Below, piece after piece: positions 12,511 to 30,400 of a stretch of 64,000 nucleotides of DNA (the stretch's first letter is position 1; each line of letters opens with the position of its first letter). This DNA is from Pagrus major (taxonomy: Eukaryota > Chordata > Actinopteri > Spariformes > Sparidae). The stretch is from assembly GCF_040436345.1 (NCBI RefSeq), contig NC_133234.1, positions 11,779,446 to 11,843,445 on the forward strand, in the 5' to 3' direction. Position numbers and translations under genes: made by a program. The notes beneath the pieces are model-generated. The model saw only the letters and a list, made by a program, of their open reading frames with translations. It had not been told where the DNA came from and made no database searches.

Positions 12511-12530
12511 CAGCAGCAGCAGCAGCAGCA
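12511..12530. repeat. (CAG)n short array
   Basis: About six and a half CAG units in intergenic sequence. The forward reading frame through it shows no other coding features, so I treat it as a simple repeat. Confidence 0.8.
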
Positions 12531-12740
12531 TCACTCAGACCATTTGTCTTTTCTGGAAAGCAGAGCTGACCAATTACAGCAATATCCCACCGGCTGATGT
12601 GTTTATGAGCGAGCTGGTGATGGCAGCTTCGGGTAAATCTGACCGATGGTGAGACAGGTGTTAGGGAAGATTTGAGTCAGAGCACGTTCTCAAAGTCACT
12701 ACAAGTTCGGGAAGCCGGCGTTTTATTTGTGTATAAATAT

Positions 12741-13101
12741 TTTAAAGGTGCACTATGTAGTTAGGGGGAAGGAATTGTAATCACAAGAGAAAGATCTTCA
12801 TTTACTGTTTTTTTTATGACTAAACAGACTAAATAAAGAAACTCTCTTCGTTCCCATGACTAAATAAACAAACTGATTTTAAAGGACAACACAATTTCAT
12901 ACTGTTTTACTTTGTTTATATGTGGCGGACCCTGCCACCTTTCTAGCTTCAAATTGTGTTCTGGGGACCTTATTTTCCTCTGAGAACACCTTGTTTATCC
13001 AGTTATGGAAAAGATTATTATGTCTGAGTTTGTACTATTACCTCATTAATATTGTAAAAAGTTTGAATTTCTTCTCCAAAACTACAAAGTGCCCCTTTAA
13101 A
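12741..13101. mobile_element. MITE family B copy
   Basis: The left end is TTTAAAGGTGCACTATGTAG; the right end is CTACAAAGTGCCCCTTTAA, its inverse with a few changes. Internal landmarks shared with the other copies: 'acaacacaatttcatactgttttactttgttt' (12885-12917), 'ttatggaaaagattat', and 'ctcattaatattgtaaa'. No transposase. Confidence 0.75.
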
Positions 13102-13749
13102 GATGAAGTCACTCCCCTCCATATTCTAGGCATCAGATTATCCGGAGAGGCTCATGAGTACATTTGGCGTAGTTTGCAGCATCGCACTGCAAAACAAGAT
13201 GACATCATACTAGATCTGACTCAATGTGTTTGTGCGTCACAACCAACTTGACAGAAGCTGTAAACAGCAGATATTGCCCGGAAGCTGTGGAGATTTCAGT
13301 TCTCAGGGGTGTTGACTCAGGATCTCTTCCCAATGGATACCAATTACACAAAACATGAAACTGGCTATTTTCTCTCCTTTCTGGGGAATTCTAAATGAAT
13401 ACTAGGCTCTCTGGTGCGAGAGATGTAATGCACATACCAGTGCCCACCAGAATCAATGCTTAAAGTAATTAAGAGTCAGTAATTACAGCAAATGAGTTAC
13501 ATGTTACTGAAGTGATTGATCATCAATACCTAATGAAACCGTATCTCATTGTTTTCCAGGACGTCACGTGTCTCTGTCCATCTTTATGAAGATTTTACAA
13601 CAGATTTATTTTCTTGATAAAGGAAAATAGCTTGTACAAGTCTTATCAGAATAACTGGTTTAGTAACAGTAATGGTTTGTTTTCTTGTTGGAAGCCAACA
13701 GCAAACACACCCCAAGTGTGATATCAATCACTCTGATCCTCTGGCTTAG

Positions 13750-13751
<2 letters not shown>

Positions 13752-13810
<59 letters not shown>
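13752..13810. repeat. (GT)n microsatellite, about 59 bp
   Basis: Perfect GT repeat in the pyyb-tut1 intergenic region. Confidence 0.95.
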
Positions 13811-13813
<3 letters not shown>

Positions 13814-15309
13814 CCATATATCAGCAGTACCTGTGATATTGGAGTAGCCTGAAGTGTAGGTGAAAGTAAATGGCTTATGTTCAAGTGATACGCCATCGAA
13901 ACCTCAGAAAAATTGGCACACAAATGAGAATAGTACGGTGGCCCTGAAGTGCAAAACACAAAAGTCTAGAAATAAGCAACATCGACAGTAAAGCAGCTTT
14001 GTGAAGCCAAATGTAGGCACAGCTGTCATTTGTGCTTAATGCGGACAGAGGCATGCCAACATGCTGATTTTTATTTTTACCATGGCATGTTCACCATCTT
14101 ATTTTTGCATTTTAGCATGGTAACATTTGCTAATTAGTAATATACACATACAAACACTGGAATGGCATTAGAATGGAATAATTCATGGATCTTGATGAAA
14201 AAAATTAGGCGTATTTCGGTGGCTGGTATCTATGAGGGAGTACAATCTGATGTTGATCCTAGATATGGCGAGCTTAAATTATGGTTTAGTTGTTATGGGG
14301 GTTTAAAATGTGAGTGATACAGGGCTATTGAGTCTGATATTGGATTAGGCTTGATTGAATTGAAAGGGACTGTTGGGCCTTGGCAGAGGTATGCACTCTA
14401 CTGAGTGTAATTCTTATTAAAGTTTTAGGCTACAAGCATGCGTCAGTAACTCTCCAACATCGGTGTGTGTTACTCCACTACCTCTTCTCTACAGCCTGGA
14501 ACAAAGACCAGACCAACACCACTTTCCAAAAAGCCGTGCCGCTAACATGGTTAATAAATAAATATTTTGTTAACATTCTAGTTGTTTGAGTACAGTCATA
14601 ATGCAATATTACCTTTCTGTTATTAGCCGAACAAAAATTAACTATGAGCAATACTTTGAGCCAAAATATACTTTCTAAAAAAAACTGTTGCTCATTTGAT
14701 TTGGCAATAAACTTTGGAGCGGTTATATTTTGCTGATTTCTGATTACTACCAAAGACGACATCATGATTTCTGCTTAACCACAAACACATCGTGTCTTTG
14801 GGCTATACACCAGTTTTATCTTTAATTTCATGACCAAAACAAACACCCTATCTGTAGTGCAAACCTGCATCAGGATTAACATGAAGTAAGCCATCGCAAA
14901 TGTCTTGATCATCGCAGCCATCTCCATCCTCCGTAGCCTCACATCACCTACCGGCCATCTGTATTTCCCTTTAAAAGTGAGATGAACGATGTTAATCAGC
15001 ACATGGGAGCTCTGTGCATCCCTCAGCTCCTGCTCGTCCTGCTATAATAAAGCAGTCTGCCTGCCAGAGTAATTACTCTCATCTGTCTCAGTCGTATGAG
15101 CAAAGACCCGACTGGATAAAAGCTCTGCTCAATGGCCTCTTTATGGCAGCCAGCGATACGAGTTGAACCAATGCATCGAACCAAAACCTGCAACTTTGTT
15201 ACGCTACAATTACATAAAGTGACTGTTTTAAAATGAAACTTGAATATAAAATGAATGTAAATATGGTCCTGACAAAGCACAACTACTGTATACAGAATGA
15301 GTGTTTTAC

Positions 15310-15710
15310 AAAGACTTTTTATTCATTTGTAGACAGAATCAGATGCTGTGTACACAAAATGTCTGCCACTGAATTTTCCCTTTAAAGCCTCGTTTTTTTA
15401 ACAGAAATGTACTAAAATCAAGCCGTGTTTCAAAACATAAAAAGTAGGCTTAATCAGGAAGTCTTACTCTGAAACAAACTCGTAACTACAAATATACAGT
15501 ATACATGAAAACACTACAAACTTGACGTTCGGACAAAGCCCATATTTACAAATATTATAATAGATGCCTGGTCAATATAAAGCCACAGTCTGGCTCTCAT
15601 GTCCAACTCTCAAGGGATAATACAAGTAGCAGTAATCGCATCTTTGATTCAAAACAAACAAAACACAAAATTATTAGATTTAACAGAGAAATCTGAAAAA
15701 GGTCCCCGTT
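15310..15710 (-). other. tut1: tut1 3' UTR
   Basis: Runs from the tut1 stop codon to an AATAAA signal on the minus strand (TTTATT at 15318-15323), about 390 bp. No coding potential. Confidence 0.6.
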
Positions 15711-21431
<5,721 letters not shown>

Positions 21432-21439
21432 GATGGCAA

Positions 21440-22384
21440 AACGTAAAATGTGACGATAAAGCGAGAAATAAATGAAGCGCTTAAGTCATCAGCAAAGTTT
21501 TGGGGCCGACTGGATGTCCATGCGCCTCTCAAATCTCCCTCCAGCGTCTCTTCTGCGTTTGTTTCGAGTCCGTCTCCAAAATGTGTCCGGGTTGTTCTTC
21601 TGTTTTATCACCACGTTCCGGTGTAACCTATTTAATGCATTTGCGCTGCAAATAATACAATAATGAGATTATCTTTATCTTTTCCTGATACTATCTCACA
21701 TGTATTACTTTTGGTTACTTTTTAACCAACTTTTATATTGATGTCATTTAGCGACTCTTTAAATGTCTTATTGAACGGATTACATAGCTACCTCCTATTT
21801 TTTTAATATGCCAATGCAATTAAAATACCTGTCTGAAAAGTGTTTTGAGAGACGTCAAAGTGGTAACAAATATACAATAACAGAATGCTCATAGACACAG
21901 ACTCTGGTTGTTGAGGTTTAACTTGAGGATTGACTGTAGTATGCATCATTTGTAAATCTTGAATAATAGCTCTGGAATTTTCAATTAAACCCCATCATCC
22001 ATTTTCCAACTCACACTTGCCTCTATCACTCTTTTACTTGTTCCTCCCAGAAAATGTTTAACTGCTGTGACTAAACCTATTATTTTTTAACTTACAGAAA
22101 CTAGACCTGGACCAAATCTGAGTTGCACATGACAGAAAATGTAATGCCAGTCCCTTCCTGTCACATCTTCCAGCACTTCATGTAACTGACTAAAACATTA
22201 AATTGACCAGATCCCAATCACCAGAACTGTATCTGTACCAACAAGCTACATACAGTAAAGGCTTCAGGTGTGAGCACTTCTACAATGTCTTTCAAATCAG
22301 TTAGTTACCACCCGTCATTTTCGCACCACATGTGGATGCACAGTACAGACATGCTTGGAAATAAAGACAAATTCACACCAATTT
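21440..22384. other. Short intergenic gap: tut1 promoter and mki67 3' flank
   Basis: About 0.95 kb separates the tut1 start codon from the mki67 transcript end. The tut1 5' UTR and promoter must lie just right of 21431; I see no TATA box. No exon or repeat is recognisable. Both genes are on the minus strand, so tut1 follows mki67 in tandem. Confidence 0.5.
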
Positions 22385-22639
22385 TTGAGAACAAAAAAAA
22401 AATTTAATTACCACTTTTTTAACCATAAAAATATTTGCAAAGTAATGAAGTCATGAATAACATACAACTTGTCACGAACAAGACTCCCTGCTGCGAACAA
22501 AAAAAAACAAAAAGAGTGCATAATTTTCAGTCTATAAAACTACTTTTTAAAATGCCATACAATTTATAAAAATTCCAGGTACAAAAAGATTTTAAAAGAA
22601 AATAAGTCATTGCAATTAAGATTATGTACACAAATGTTT
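22385..22639 (-). other. mki67: mki67 3' UTR
   Basis: From the mki67 stop to an ATTAAA signal (TTTAAT at 22403-22408 on the plus strand), about 240 bp. A second possible signal, AATAAA, overlaps the stop codon itself (TTTATT at about 22637-22642). Use of that site would leave almost no 3' UTR. Confidence 0.5.
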
Positions 22640-24420
22640 TTATTTCTTTGCTGATCTTCCTCTTCTGGTTTTTGGCTGCGTCTCGGCCTCAACACTTGGT
22701 ACCTTGCTCGTGGTCTCTTTGTCAGCGGTGACATCAGCGATCTTTGCCCCTCGCCTGGCTCTCTTGGCGGGCTGAGCTTCGACAACCGTTTCTGAGAGAT
22801 CCTTCTCTTCAGTTTTGCTGGCATCCTTTGACACATTTTGGCTTTCGGTGTCAACTTGGTCTCCAAGTTTAGACTTCCTACCTCGAACTGCCTTCACAGG
22901 TGTTGGTTTTGGAATCTCAAAGACGTCAACGCCAGTTTTCCACTTGACAGATCTTTTGGACATTTTTGTGTCTTCCTCAACAGCACTGCTCGTCTCTTCA
23001 GTGGGCTCTGCCTGGTCACTGGTCACCGTGGCATCATCTGCTGTGGGCTTTGCTGCTGCCCGTCTTCCCCTTTTGGTTGGCGCAGACTCTGAAACCAGGG
23101 TTGTGGATTCTGTATCGTTCTCCTCAGAGGGAAGAGCTGCACCTCGACGCGCTCTCTTGGCTGGAATGACCTGTGAAACCTCTTTTTTCGCCCCCCTTGC
23201 CCTGCTAGCTTTAACAACTGGGGCATCTGGCTCCACATTACTCTTCTCTTCAGTCTCTAGCTCATGGTCAGGTTTTTCCTCTGGTACCACAGCAGTGACT
23301 TCAACCTCATCAGCAACTTGTTTTCCTCTCCTTCCCCGTTTGGGTTTATCTGTAGAGCTGACAGCAGGGACCTCTTGGACCTCAGTGGATTCGACAGGAG
23401 TTTCGCTCTCAGCGTCTTGTTTTGCTTTACGTCCTCCTCTTCTGGGTTTTGCAGCCACAGTAGTCTGTTCAATCACCTTCTCGGGCTCAGCAACAACTGG
23501 AGCTTCAGCCTCCACTGGAACAACCTTTTCAGTAGTTTGGACTTCTTCACTTGGTTCTTCATGGTCTTGCTCTGCCTTCCTGGTTCTCCTTCCCTTTTTA
23601 ACTGGCTCCTGGGATTTAGTAGTCTTGTCATCGTTCTCCAGCTTCTCTTCTTCCTGTCTGGCATTTCTTCCCCTCTTTGCCCTGACTGGAGGCTGAGACT
23701 CCTGCTTGGTCTCCACAGTGACACTGTCGTCTGCCACCTCATTTTGTTCAACAGTATCAGCTTTTGTCTTTCTACCCCTTCTGGGTTTTCCAACAGCAGG
23801 AACGGACTTTTGAGGTTCAGCATCTGCTGTAAGAGGTTCTTCACTCACAACTTTCTCTGGTTGAAGGGGCTCAACAGGTGTTTGTTTAGTTTTTCTTCCT
23901 CTAACAGGCTTCACAACAGCCTCGTCTGCAGGAGGTGCACAATCAATTTCTTCTTGATGGGTATTTTCTGTTGAAGTCTGGTCACTCTCAGCTTCAGTAG
24001 AAATCTCAGTTACCGGTGTTTCCACTTCAGGTTGGACATCGGCGGTGCATTCTTGAGACTTAGCATTTCTGCCTCTTGTTGTTTGTCTAACAGCGGGTGG
24101 TGCTGTAGCTTCAGTTTTCTTCCCTCTTCTTCCTCTGACTGGAGCAGAGACGACACAATCTTCAGGGTGTTCTGGCACCTCCTGTTTATCCTCAGCTGGT
24201 TTAGAGTCCACCACTTTCGCCCTTCTGCCGCGAACAGATTTTTTCTGAACTATAGCTGCATCAATTTCTGGTTCTTTGCAAGTTGCCGTCTCCACTTCAG
24301 GTAAACTTTCGTCTGAAGGTGCCTGAGGAACAGTTTCCATGGCATCTGAAGATTTATTTTCATCACTTCCACTGGGCACCACCTCCAGCATTTCACTGCA
24401 GACTTCATTTGCATCAGATT
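22640..24420 (-). repeat. mki67: mki67 terminal exon: dispersed RGR/RRGRK motif repeats
   Basis: This 593-codon exon has some fifteen short basic motifs (VRGRRAK, PVRGRRGKK, KPRRGRKTK, PAKRARRGA) at irregular spacing of about 25-45 residues, separated by acidic Glu/Val/Thr-rich linkers. The protein ends KTRRGRSAKK. The alternation suggests many nucleic-acid or chromatin contacts on a flexible chain. It occupies the place of the mammalian LR domain, but I see no clear LR similarity. Confidence 0.75.
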
Positions 24421-27400
24421 CTAAAATAAAACAGATTGTTTTTAGATTTAAAGTGGCAGAGAATTCACTATCAACAGTTAAACAGTACATTAGTCAGTAT
24501 TTGAGTTTTTACCAATGAAAATCTATGACCCTTTCATTAATATTGTAAAACACTAAGGGAAAAATGGATCAAACTACCTTAATGCACAAAGCATATACTT
24601 TAGTTAGCACTTGTTTGTACAGAGCTAACTCAAATTTATCAGATTCCCTTACTTTTAAGTGATTTCAGTTTGAACCAAAAACACAAAAGCAGAAACAATA
24701 AAAACCAACCTTTTGCCATGTCAGCTTGGGGAACATCATCACGATCAGTAGAGGGCACATCTCGCTGCTCTGGCACCGACTGTTCAGGTTGTTTAGTTTT
24801 CCTCCCTCGCTTGGGCTTCAACACAGCCTTCTCCATGGGTGCTGCACTGTCATTTGCTTCGTGGTCAACATCAACTGGGGGACTTTGTTCACTCTCGGGC
24901 TCTGGCACCATTTCAGTTTCAATGGCAACCTCCTGGACAATTTCATCAGAAGCTTTTTTGGCATTTCTTCCTCTTCTAGGTTTAGCTGCAATTTTGGAAG
25001 GCAGACTTTCCTCCGCTGCGGGCTCAACATCGTTTGCCTCAGGGGTCTTTGCATTTCGGCCTCTTGTCGTTTGTCTAACAGCGGGTGGAGCTGTAGCTTC
25101 GGTTTTCTTGCCTCTTCTTCCTCTGACTGGAGCAGAGACGACAGGATCTTCAGAATGTTCTTCTGCCTCCTGTTTATCCTCCACTTTAGATTCAACTGTT
25201 TTTACCCTTCTGCCACGAACAGATTTCTTCTCCACTTTAGGTTGTTCTTCAGGTACAGGCTCATCCACTGCAACAACTGTAGGTTCTTCGGGTACAGGCT
25301 CATCCACTGCAACAACTGTAGGTTCTTCGGGTACAGGCTCATCCACTGCAACAACTGTAGGTTCTTCGGGTACAGGCTCATCCACTGCAACAACTGTAGG
25401 TTCTTCGGGTACAGGCTCATCCACTGCAACAACTGTAGGTTCTTCGGGTACAGCCTCATCCACTGCAACAACTGTAGGTTCTTTGGGTACAGCCTCATCC
25501 ACTGCAACAACTGTAGGTTCTTTGGGTACAGCCTCATCCACTGCAACAACTGTAGGTTCTTCGGGTACAGCCTCATCCACGGCAACAACTGTAGGTTCTT
25601 CGGGTACAGTCTCATCTGCTATATCCAGTTTGGGTTCTTCCACAGGTACATTTTCATCAACAACTTCATTGGCATCCGCTTCTAAAGTAAGACAAAGGAA
25701 GAAGAAATAGCTGCTTTTTTAACTGTTGAAATTCTTGCATCAATTTCAAGATATGTTTTGACAGTAGATTTACATAGCACGCACACAAGGATCAAACCTT
25801 CCTCAATGCTTTGGGTGAGTTCTGAACATTTTGTGTGCTTAAAAGTGACACTTAGTAGTGAAGATAACCTGAATGTCCTACATTTAAGTTTGTGCCATGG
25901 TGCTTTCAGAGTAGGGCTGGGCGATTAATTGAATTTCAATTTCGATTTCGATTTTGGCTTCCCTCGATCATGAAAACAAGATAATCGTAATAAAACGATC
26001 ATTCTGCCGCACGCCGTGTCTTGTGTGGTAAATGCAGCGAACCCTTCCATCTCCACCTGTGCACTCCGCTCCGCCCCGCCCCGCCCCCGCCTGAACAGTT
26101 TCGCTTTCAGCCACGCCGGTGCGTGTTTGGAAAAAATGTGTAGAAGAAGACGGTAGAAGATGGCAGAAAGGAGCCTCTGGTCGGGAAGAAAGATAAAGCG
26201 AATTCTGTGGTGTGGAAACACTTCGGTTTCGAGGAGTCTGACTCGGAACAAACGAAGATATTGTGCAAGATAGGCACATCCACCCGGCTCCCGCAGGCAT
26301 GAAGAAATAACGGATGCCATCACATACATGATTGCCAAAGACATGAGCCCTATCAACACCGTTAGCGAGCCGGGGTTCAATTAACTGATTAACACATTGA
26401 ACAAGCGGTAGTATGTGTTACCATCACGTCACCATTTCAGCAGAATTGCGCTGCCTGCCCTTTATGACGAATGTCGCGGAAAAGTTGCAAGAGAAGTGTC
26501 AACAGCATTATATTTTGCCACCACAACGGACCTATGGTTTTTTATTTTTACATTACATATTATTTAATTCATTTTATTAAAATATTTTTCTTATTTATTT
26601 GCATTTTTCAGTTCAAACTTATCGTGTTAAAAGAAATACCAGAGTTAAAAGTTCAATAAATGCTTGTTCTCAAATCAATGAATAATCGTCTTTAATAATC
26701 GTGATTACAATATCAATCAAAATAATCGTGATTATGATTTTTGCCATAATCGAGCAGCCCTATTTCAGAGTCAGACATTTTTTTGCTAGGATAACAGACT
26801 AAACACTTAGATTTTTTACAGCAGACTTTTCTTTTCTTAAGGTAGATCAGTATGCAGAAAAAAAGTATTTAGAACAAAACAAAAAGGAATTAATATCAGT
26901 AAACTTACCCTTTTCCATTTCAACTTGGGGAACATTATCAACCACATCTGATGGCACATCATCTTGTGGCTCCTCACGGGCAAAGTCTAGCTCTATACAA
27001 GGACAGAAGGCAAAACCACAACAATAATCAGTTCATCATAATAATGTAACTTATATACCCAACATACAAGTAGTGTAATTTCTCACTCATCTAACAATAT
27101 TCTTAGTAAACTTAATAACCAACTAACCTTTTGCAACATCTAGACCACAATCCTGAGGATTTTGATCTTCAACCTGTTAAAAATAAAATGAAAAATCATT
27201 TAGACAACAAACACTCAGTTTGAAATAATGTAAACCAAGCAAACAACACAAATGTCTTGAAAAAGTTAGATTTCGTGAAATTTAATATTGTCAGTATGTG
27301 GGTACACAGACAATACTGGGATATTACAATAAATTGTTGATTTTGGTCTTTACAAAACCTTTTTGTTGATTAAAAAAATAAAATAAAGAAGGTAAATGCA

Positions 27401-30400
27401 GCTGCAGGGCTGCATGAACACCATCTGGCACCTTTTTAAACTCTTCCAAAATCATTCGTCAATCAAATGACTTCATGTAATGTGAAATTGTTACCATTAT
27501 TTAAAATCCCAATAAAATTATTTTTGCAGTCATCAGTTCATTATTTTGGCTCACTTGTTATATGGCTGAATCCCAACTCTTCTTACTGCTGATCACATTT
27601 GGCCTGCCAGGTTGTGAGTTTCTTTCTAAAAATACTCAAACCAATAAAGAAAAATCCAAAATAGAGTTTTTCATTATTACCTCCTTTGTCTCCAGTTGTT
27701 CTATGGAAACAGGCAGTGGCTCCTCCATGGGCTCTTCAAGTCCCTCAAAGTCTTCTACTGGTGCATTAGTAGTTGTCATTTCAGATGGATCTTCAGATTC
27801 TTCCATATGTACTGGTGCATCAACAACTTCGTCACTAGCCTCTGGAGCTTTGGGAGTTTCCAGAAGTTTTCCTTGAACGTCTTTGAGAGGCTCAGTCTCC
27901 CATTGTGGTGTCTCGAAAATTTGCTTCACACCAGTAAGGCATTCTTGTACCTTAGGTTTCTGCTTCGGTGTTTTCAGAATGTTTCCTCTCAAGTCCTCAA
28001 CAGGCTCAGCTTTCTGTCTTGGGGTCTTCATGATCCTCTTCACACCAGTGAGACACTCCTTCTGTTCAGGCTTCTGCTTGGGAGTTTTCAGAAGTCTTCC
28101 TCTCAAGTCCTCAACAGGTTCAGCCTTCTGTCTTGGGGTCTTCATGATCCTCTTCACTCCAGTGAGAGCCTCTGGTAATTCTGGCTTCTGTTTGGGAGTT
28201 GTTACAGAGGTCGTCTTCACATCTGTGCATTCCTGTTCTCTGGGACCATCAGAGGGAGTCTCCTCGGCAGGGACATCACAGACCAAGCTAGATTCTTGAT
28301 CCCCATCAAGGAGGCGTCTGACAGCCTCACTGTTGTACCTTCCGTCTTTTACTGTGCTCAGTGGTGACACCATCATTTCGTCTGTAAAATGTGTCAAGTT
28401 ATATTAGATAATGCAAATGTAATTACTCAACCGACTTAATCTTACAAGTCCTTTAGCCTTAGGGCACAAACATGGTCCACGTAAGTACACAGACACAATC
28501 AGCTGGCCCAAACATGCAACTCCAATGAATATACGCAAAGCGCATTCTTATGAACAGTTGGAGGTAACAAATGTGAGTTCTCAAATGGGCGATATAGAGT
28601 TAATCAGAATGTTTACATGACTTCAGTAGTAAACCAACATGGCATCCGTGCAGGAATGCTTACTGCTGTGCATATGGCACAGAAGGAAGAGAAAAAGAAA
28701 TAGACGAAGAGAGAAGAGGTGACAAAGCCTCATAAATACGCTGACACATATGGACATATTCAGCTAAAGCTTCATCAAACTGGTAAGCCATGGTTGTTTT
28801 GAGCACTTCATGCTATAGCGCCAGCTTAAAGTATCTCCATACTTGCAGGGACTATGTTTGAGCCCTTAGTGATTATGCAGAATAGAGATTTCGTGCTTTT
28901 CTCCTCTCCAAACAATATAAACACTTTACCTGGCTCCTCTGGTGTGTTCAACACTGATGGTTCTACAATGGATGTGCCCAGAGCTCCCACGGGTGTCTTC
29001 ATGGCATTGTTCTCATTGATCACAGATCTCATCTTCCTTACATTTAGAGGAGTTTTATACATTTCAGAAATTCCTAAAAAACAACGCACAATATGATTAG
29101 GTACAATATTGTAGTCCAACATACATTACCAAAAATAAGTGTTGATAACTGTAAGGATGGAAAAGGCGTAATTACCAGTCAAGTCCTCATCCATTTTCAT
29201 GTTCTTTTTAAGGAGTGCAATATTGGTGATCAGTCTTGGTGCAGCACCGGATGGATGCACAACGTTTTGTTTGTGAGCTCTACCCACAACAATGGTAACA
29301 GGTGAATTTGCATGTCCAGTGCTGACATGGCCTTTGAGTTTTCTTGCAGGGGTCTGAAAGATAAAGGACAGAGTCACTGCAGTTTTCAAATGGTAACCAT
29401 ACTAACATCACAACAAGAAATAACCCTATTACAGTAAGAGATGATGTTCAGCATGAGTAAACAGTAAGTAAGACGTTAAGTATCTAATGTAATCTTCACT
29501 AAAAAAGGGTCCTGTATTCAGGAACAGGAATATTGTTTACCTGGAGTTTGGACACAGTCTTCTTCATTGTCTTTTTGGGGACTGCCGTTTTAGCTGGAGC
29601 AGCCACTTGAGCCTTAGCTTGCCCAAATTTCACCATGTCTGCGTAGGAATTCATGGCTGAAAGGAGAGCAAAAAAAGGGAGAAATTAACTCAGAAATTGA
29701 TCATAAAGTGCATGGACCAAAAGGTAAGATTTCTAATATAAAAGATATACAGTATATCATATATTTCAGGGTCGAACATACCTTTGATAGATGCCCGTGA
29801 AATGCCACTTCTGCGCATCACTTTTACAGCACTTTTTACAATGCTCTTCCGTGAGGTGCTCTTCATGCTCATCCTCTTCAGGGGTATTTTAGGAGTTACA
29901 GTGACCAAAGTCACCTGGTCATTAACGACATCTTCAGCAATTGGAGATGGTGTGCTGATGCGTGACACAGAGAATCGCCCTTGTACTGTGGGGGTCTTTT
30001 TAATGGCCTTAGGAGTTTCCATTTTGTTTGCAGATGCAGCCTTGGGAGAGGGGGACCTGGATTTTGGAGACTTCTTTGCAGGGGTTGCTGCCTTGGGAGA
30101 CGGAGACTTGGATTTTGGGGACTTCTTTGCAGGGGTTGCTGCCTTAGGAGACGGAGACTTGGATTTTGGGGACTTCTTTGCAGGGGTTGCTGCCTTGGGA
30201 GAAGGGGACTTGGATTTTGGGGACTTCTTTGCAGGGGTTGCTGCCTTGGGAGAAGGAGACTTGGATTTTGGGGACTTCTTTGCAGGGGTTGCTGCCTTGG
30301 GAGAAGGAGACTTGGATTTTGGGGACTTCTTTGCAGGGGTTACTGCCTTGGGAGAAGGAGACTTGGATTTTGGGGACTTCTTTCCAGGTGATGGAGTCTT

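Larger units (their letters stand above)
8300..15300. other. Intergenic region between pyyb and tut1
   Basis: Seven kilobases without a recognisable coding exon; open frames are short and without similarity to known families. It contains a partial family A MITE (about 9280-9450), a family B MITE (12741-13101), (TG)n arrays at 10455-10482 and 13752-13810, and a (CAG)n stretch at 12511-12530. Distal pyyb regulatory DNA could lie here but cannot be recognised from one sequence. Confidence 0.5.

Noticed and set aside
12481-12569. CAG array as a polyalanine/polyglutamine coding exon
   Set aside because: The frame through it has no splice sites in phase and no flanking similarity; it is a simple repeat.
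13660-13959. 99-codon minus-strand frame with (TH)n
   Set aside because: Created by the (GT)n microsatellite; no coding evidence.
22815-23696. 293-codon open frame on the plus strand
   Set aside because: It is the antisense of the mki67 terminal exon; Ser/Thr/Leu-rich composition mirrors the acidic and basic codons of the real frame, and it has no splice or family support.
24670-25710. 346-codon and 319-codon plus-strand frames
   Set aside because: Both are shadows of the mki67 penultimate exon. They stay open because the 39-bp repeat unit has no stop in any of several frames.
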